From NCBI GenBank assembly GCA_024752435.1, contig CP103024.1, positions 1,240,001-1,304,000 on the forward strand: a DNA stretch of 64,000 nt. The letters are read 5' to 3'. Numbering within the stretch: the first letter of the stretch is position 1; each line of letters begins with the position of its first letter. Shown piece after piece: positions 59,965-64,000 of this stretch. Made by a program: the position numbers and the translations under genes. The notes below the pieces were generated by a model. It worked only from the letters and a program-made list of their open reading frames with translations. It was not told where the DNA came from and made no database searches. Source of the stretch: Allantophomopsis cytisporea. Taxonomy: Eukaryota > Ascomycota > Leotiomycetes > Phacidiales > Phacidiaceae.

Positions 59965-60626
59965 ATGTCACGAAAACCGCCGAAGGGCGAGTACATTGAA
60001 ACTGTAAGTCTCCTCATTCATGATTTGAGTAACATCTAACCTTAGATAGGATACCGGTAACAAGGTGTCGCGCAAGTCGCAAATCATCGGTACAACGAAT
60101 ATCATCCTAGGAGGAAAGACAGTCATTCAAGCCGAAGTCTGCATTCGAGGAGACCTGCTACGGACTTTGCCAACTGCATCTTCACAGGAAAGAACTGGAC
60201 AGAATGTGGCAGTTGCTATTGGTAGATATTGCTTTATGAGCAAAGGCTGTGTTTTAAGACCGCCAGGGAAGCTATATAAAGGGTGCGTACTCTTGTGCCG
60301 AGCCTTTGAAGGGGAGAGAGCTGATATGAGATAGAATCTTCTCACATTATCCATTGAAAATCGGCGATCACGTCTACTTTGGACCTTCATCGATTATCGA
60401 AGCAGCTCTTATCGGCAATCACGTACACATTGGACAGGGCTGTGTGATTGGGAAGTTTGCCATTATCAAGGACTGCGTGCGGATCCTAGATGGGACAGTA
60501 GTGCCACCAAACATGGTCATACCCAGCTTCAGCATTGTCGCAGGACGTCCAGGACGCGTCATCGGTGAAGTCCCAGAAGGAGGCCAGGAGAGTTTTGATT
60601 GCAGAGAATTATGGAGGAGCATTTGA
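59965..60626 (+). CDS. DCTN5: Dynactin subunit p25, 187 aa
   Basis: Pointed-end subunit of dynactin, which helps dynein bind early endosomes in filamentous fungi. Exons: 59965-60003, 60050-60282, 60335-60626. It starts MSRKPPKGEYIET, then DTGNKVSRKSQIIG. The middle is a left-handed beta-helix of hexapeptide turns (IILGGKTVIQAEVCIRGDL, then YCFMSKGCVLRPP). It continues in exon 3 with KIGDHVYFGPSSIIEAALIG and HVHIGQGCVIGKFAIIKD. The end, MVIPSFSIVAGRPGRVIGE, is the standard capping region. The length matches the family (about 180-190). The gene tail is convergent with, and only 49 nt from, the racemase gene. Confidence 0.93.
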
Positions 60627-60675
60627 GCATGACTTTGATTTAGAGATACCACAACAAGCATTCGTTCTGTTCCTA

Positions 60676-61594
60676 CTAGCATCCTCGTGCCAAATTGTCC
60701 AGCATTCCTATACCAGCTTTTATACCATCAACAATGTGGATTCTGCGACCCTTTGAGGGACCAAGCTCTTCAATGCATGCTTCCATCACCATTTCATCCA
60801 TGCCCGCCATACCTGCACATCCCAAACAAACTACACTCACATCTCCATCGCGCACAAGACGCTTAGTAGCTTCTTTCATCCTTTTCCTGACTTCTTCCTT
60901 GGGCATGGTGTGTAGTTCGGAGGCACTTAACCCAGTGGTCTCGACACCCTTGAAGCTACCACAATGCTTGGGGTTATCGAATCCGATATATTCCATGACC
61001 CCATCTGTGAGTGCTTTCTCCCAGTACTTCCCCGTACTTACTATACCGAACTTTTCTTGGTTTTCTAAGTGACGAGATGTTGTATGATGGGATAGAAGGC
61101 CCAGAGCTGTTGAGACACTTGCTTCGAATATTCCTACCACGTGCTTGGGGATGCCGTCGTCATAGTATGGATCTACTCTTTCCCGCAGCATGGGAACTAG
61201 AGGATGGACACTGTAGCAGCAGACAAGAAAACCATCGTATCTCTCAAGAGAGGTGAGTTGCGGGAGAACAATTCTCGCGCTCTCCAGAGCATCATCTTCA
61301 TTGTTGATACTCGCTGGTGCTTGTGATGATGCTGTCATGAAGACAGTTTTAATCTGGATATCTGATTAGTAGATTGCGCTTAGAACGATCAATATACCTA
61401 TTTAGTTGCGGTATAGCAGATATAGACTGTATAGATCTTATTATATTGCAAACACCTACAGATTGATGACCTAGACCATTTATAATTTGTGACATGCCAT
61501 CCGTCATCGATTTAGAGGAGTTTGGGTTGATGATAAGGTATGTTTTTGGCTTTGGACCAGCCATCGAACCGGTGCTTAAGGAATCGATCGTCAT
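60676..61594 (-). CDS. Asp/Glu/hydantoin racemase family protein, 270 aa
   Basis: Exons from the right are 61460-61594 and 60676-61353. The intron (GTAGGT donor, CTACTAAT branch, CCAG acceptor) restores IKTVFMTASSQAPASINNE after the first strand. N-terminal TYLIINPNSSKSMTDGM is the family start. The two catalytic cysteines are visible: LVCCYSVHP (first half) and SVVCLGCAGMAGMD (second half). ALTDGVMEYIGFDN and HIVDGIKAGIGMLD complete the pattern. Members racemise hydantoins or act on allantoin-like substrates (as in yeast Dcg1, a nitrogen-regulated gene); the substrate here is not determinable. Neighbouring genes give no metabolic context. Confidence 0.88.
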
Positions 61595-62126
61595 TGTTCG
61601 AATTTGAATTATCTGTAGAGAATAGAAAGGTGAAGTAAAGATTGATTTTAGAAAATGGTAGGACTTTTATTATTATTTTCGGGTTCTTTGTGGCCACAGC
61701 ATATCAGTCGTTGCCGCGAGTTACTCGACAGTGACTCGATCTCATCGAGTAACAGTACCGTAGACACTGATAATGGATTCCAATTTCGATGAGAACACAA
61801 GTGCAATGATGATAATCTGCTTCACGAATGAACAATGTGAGAAATATATAGGAAATTCAACTGTGTGTAGCAAGATGCTGTTAATGCATTGCCATATGAG
61901 GAGAAGCTCAACCCTTATACAGAACCCGTTCAGCGTGGTCATTTGACTGAATAGGTCTGGGGAGCTGGGGAAGCTGTGAGGGGTTACATAATTGTGGAGG
62001 AGCCGTCCGTCAGCCTTACTCCTTAGGTTGCGATGCGAGATACCGCCTACAACGTCGTCACCCCTCCACGATCACCAATACTCATACCCGCGCAATACCT
62101 TGAGTAGACCCCTCGACGCTGCAAAC
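61595..62126. other. Divergent intergenic region, racemase / ARP2
   Basis: This 532-nt region holds the two promoters. A short inverted repeat built on ACTCG(A/T) lies near 61722-61748 (GTTACTCGACAGTGACTCGATCTCATCGAGTAAC); the arms TTACTCGA/TCGAGTAA can pair. It could be a regulator site or part of a small hairpin. Confidence 0.5.
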
Positions 62127-63457
62127 ATGGCAGAAGCACCCATTGGTGAGTTCTGCAGCTTCCCTCAGCTTCGCACATTTCTAATCCCTTGCAGTCCTTG
62201 ACGGAGGAACCGGTTTCCTCAAGGTGGGCTATGCAGCTCAGGTATGCGACAATAACTCCTTATAACCCCAGCTCGCAGCTTCCAGCTCACTCTCTACCTC
62301 GCAGAACTTCCCAGAATTCCAATACCCTTCGATTGTCGGCCGCCCGATCCTGCGTTCGGAAGAGAAGGGGGATGACACTATCATTAAGGATATCATGTGT
62401 GGTGATGAGGCAGCAGCAGCTCGCTCTATGCTGCAGATGAGCTACCCCATGGAGAACGGTATCGTAAAGAAATGGGACGACATGCAACATCTCTGGGACT
62501 ACACTTTCTTCGAGAAAATGAAGATCGATCCTACCGGCCGCAAGATCCTCCTCACCGAACCCCCAATGAACCCCCTCAAGAACAGGGAGCAGATGTGCGA
62601 GGTCATGTTCGAGAGATACCAGTTCGGTGGTGTATATGTGGCAATTCAAGCCGTGTTGGCTCTTTATGCACAGGGTGGGTCTATATCACATGCACAAGTG
62701 AAAGCGAATCACTAACAACAATTTAGGTCTCAGCTCAGGAGTCGTTGTCGATTCCGGAGATGGAGTTACACACATTGTCCCCGTCTACGAATCCGTTGTG
62801 CTCAACCACCTCACCCGCCGTCTCGATGTAGCTGGCCGCGACGTCACCCGAAATCTTATCGCACTACTGCTCCGCCGTGGCTATGCCCTCAACCGTACCG
62901 CCGACTTCGAAACCGTCCGACAGATCAAGGAGAAGCTCTGCTATGTATCCTACGACTTGGAGCTCGACCAGCGTCTCAGCGAAGACACCACTGTGCTCGT
63001 CGAAAGCTACACCCTGCCTGATGGCCGTGTGATCCGTGTTGGTAGCGAACGCTTTGAGGCACCAGAGTGTCTCTTCCAACCACATCTCGTCGACGTCGAA
63101 CAACCCGGTATTGCCGAGTTCCTCTTCAACACCATTCAAGCTGCCGATGTGGATGTGCGCTCCTCGCTGTTCAAGGCTATCGTCTTGTCCGGTGGAAGCT
63201 CCATGTACCCAGGTCTGCCCTCCAGATTAGAGAAGGAGCTGAAGCAGCTGTGGCTTACAAAGGTGCTTGGTGGCAACCCCGAACGTCTGAACAAGTTTAA
63301 GGTGAGGATCGAGGATCCACCTAGGAGAAGACATATGGTGTTTTTGGGTGGTGCAGTGCTGGCGAATATTATGGCGGATAAGGAGAACATGTGGATCTCG
63401 AAACAGGAGTGGGAGGAACAGGGAACTAGAATTCTGGAGAAGTTGGGCCCAAGATAG
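62127..63457 (+). CDS. ARP2: Actin-related protein 2, 388 aa
   Basis: Subunit of the Arp2/3 complex that nucleates branched actin filaments, for example at endocytic patches. Exons: 62127-62145, 62195-62241, 62305-62674, 62727-63457. It starts MAEAPIVLDGGTGFLKVGYAAQNFPEFQYPSIVGRP, where the first phosphate loop has G-T-G in place of actin's G-S-G, as in other Arp2 proteins. LLTEPPMNP is a hallmark of the actin fold. GVVVDSGDGVTHIVPV is the second phosphate loop. VLSGGSSMYPGLPSRLEKEL and the end WISKQEWEEQGTRIL are typical. The 388 residues match the family. The first two exons are very short (19 and 47 nt), as in other fungal Arp2 genes. Confidence 0.96.
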
Positions 63458-63820
63458 TGTAGACTTTGATAAAAGTACGATAGTTTGTATGTTCTTTTTT
63501 ATTGCGATTGGTATACAATTTTGCGTTTCAGGTGAAGGTAGATGTGGGATTACGAGGCGGTGAAGTTGAGTAAAACGTGTCTTGAGAAGCTTGTGGGTGG
63601 TATCAGAGTATGGTTGGTATTTTTGAGGAGTTTACTTGGGCATTATCATCCAGTCCATGACAATTGAACTCAGATCCATTTGATACTGTGAATATTGAAG
63701 ATAATAATGGCTTGCATTTGGTATATTTACTTGTGTTACAATACATAATTATGACGCTAGTCTGATTGACTATATACCAGGACCATCTATCTATATATAT
63801 ATATATACAGCCTCTTAAAT
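63458..63820. other. Intergenic region with (TA)n tract
   Basis: A 363-nt spacer between convergent genes. A (TA)8 run lies at 63792-63807 after CTATCTAT. Nothing else was seen. Confidence 0.6.
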
Positions 63821-64000
63821 CTAAACATCAAACAGAGCCTTCCTGGTGTCATAAGTGTACTTCAAGTCCAAGTGCCAATAGTTTGGAGTATCCCTCTGGG
63901 CAACCTTCCACGCCTCATCAAGTGCCTTAACAACCTCCTCAGGCAATGGCCCCTTCTCCGCGTCCTTCAAGTTGCTCTCTAGCTGCGCCAAACTACTAGC
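63821..64000 (-). CDS. Aldo-keto reductase, AKR7-like, C-terminal 59 aa
   Basis: The last 59 codons of a minus-strand gene that continues beyond the window; the frame is open to base 64000. The segment reads LPEEVVKALDEAWKVAQ followed by PNYWHLDLKYTYDT and KALFDV. The ending resembles the C-terminus of AKR7 (aflatoxin-aldehyde-reductase type) enzymes, where Y-W-H-L-x-L and a final Y-D-T-(R/Q)-x-AL(F) are conserved. Catalytic residues lie in the missing part. It is unrelated in detail to the AKR6-type gene at 4774-6067. Confidence 0.75.
   Translation of the reverse strand, partial: ASSLAQLESNLKDAEKGPLPEEVVKALDEAWKVAQRDTPNYWHLDLKYTYDTRKALFDV

Overview
The window is nuclear DNA from a filamentous ascomycete (Pezizomycotina). 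Short GT-AG introns of about 45-120 nt with CTAAC/CTGAC-type branch sites interrupt most genes. The gene set includes an alpha-pheromone receptor, a LaeA-like methyltransferase, F-box and 2EXR proteins, dynactin and ESCRT subunits, and an Arp2 orthologue. Class is not decidable from sequence alone; Leotiomycetes is my guess. Spliced gene models were built by hand from splice sites, frame continuity and family motifs.

Layout. 1-3.3 kb: 3' end of the STE2 pheromone receptor, then a large Ser/Arg-rich unknown protein. 4.8-9.7 kb: an AKR6-type aldo-keto reductase and a 791-aa nuclear-looking unknown, both minus strand. 11.5-18.2 kb: a sterol-type UDP-glucosyltransferase carrying a C-terminal VPS13/ATG2-like segment, then an Msd1/SSX2IP (ADIP) microtubule-anchoring protein. 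19.1-20.3 kb: a Thr/Pro repeat GPI cell-wall protein. 21.6-25.5 kb: a DsbA-family protein with microexons, an 87-aa membrane protein and a methyltransferase. 27.0 kb: tRNA-Val(AAC). 27.5-38 kb: VPS23 (ESCRT-I), indoleamine 2,3-dioxygenase, a CsbD/Hmp1-like protein, NFS1 and RVS167. 39.2-41.3 kb: an F-box protein whose F-box is broken by one base. 41.3-45.3 kb: 4 kb without a gene. 45.3-47.3 kb: an 11-zinc-knuckle protein. 50.2-52.2 kb: an MFS hexose transporter. 52.8-58.9 kb: a lineage-specific-looking block with a multi-pass membrane protein, its decayed relative and two 2EXR proteins. 60-64 kb: dynactin p25, an Asp/Glu/hydantoin racemase, ARP2 and the 3' end of an AKR7 reductase.

The genes do not form a pathway cluster. 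Most are housekeeping: Fe-S assembly, endosomal sorting, endocytosis/actin (RVS167, ARP2), dynein transport, and NAD/kynurenine synthesis. No secondary-metabolite backbone gene, transposase, reverse transcriptase or CRISPR array was seen. The parts most worth a second look are the 52-60 kb block with its pseudogene, the frameshifted F-box gene, the glucosyltransferase fusion, the microexons of the DsbA gene and the empty 41.3-45.3 kb interval.
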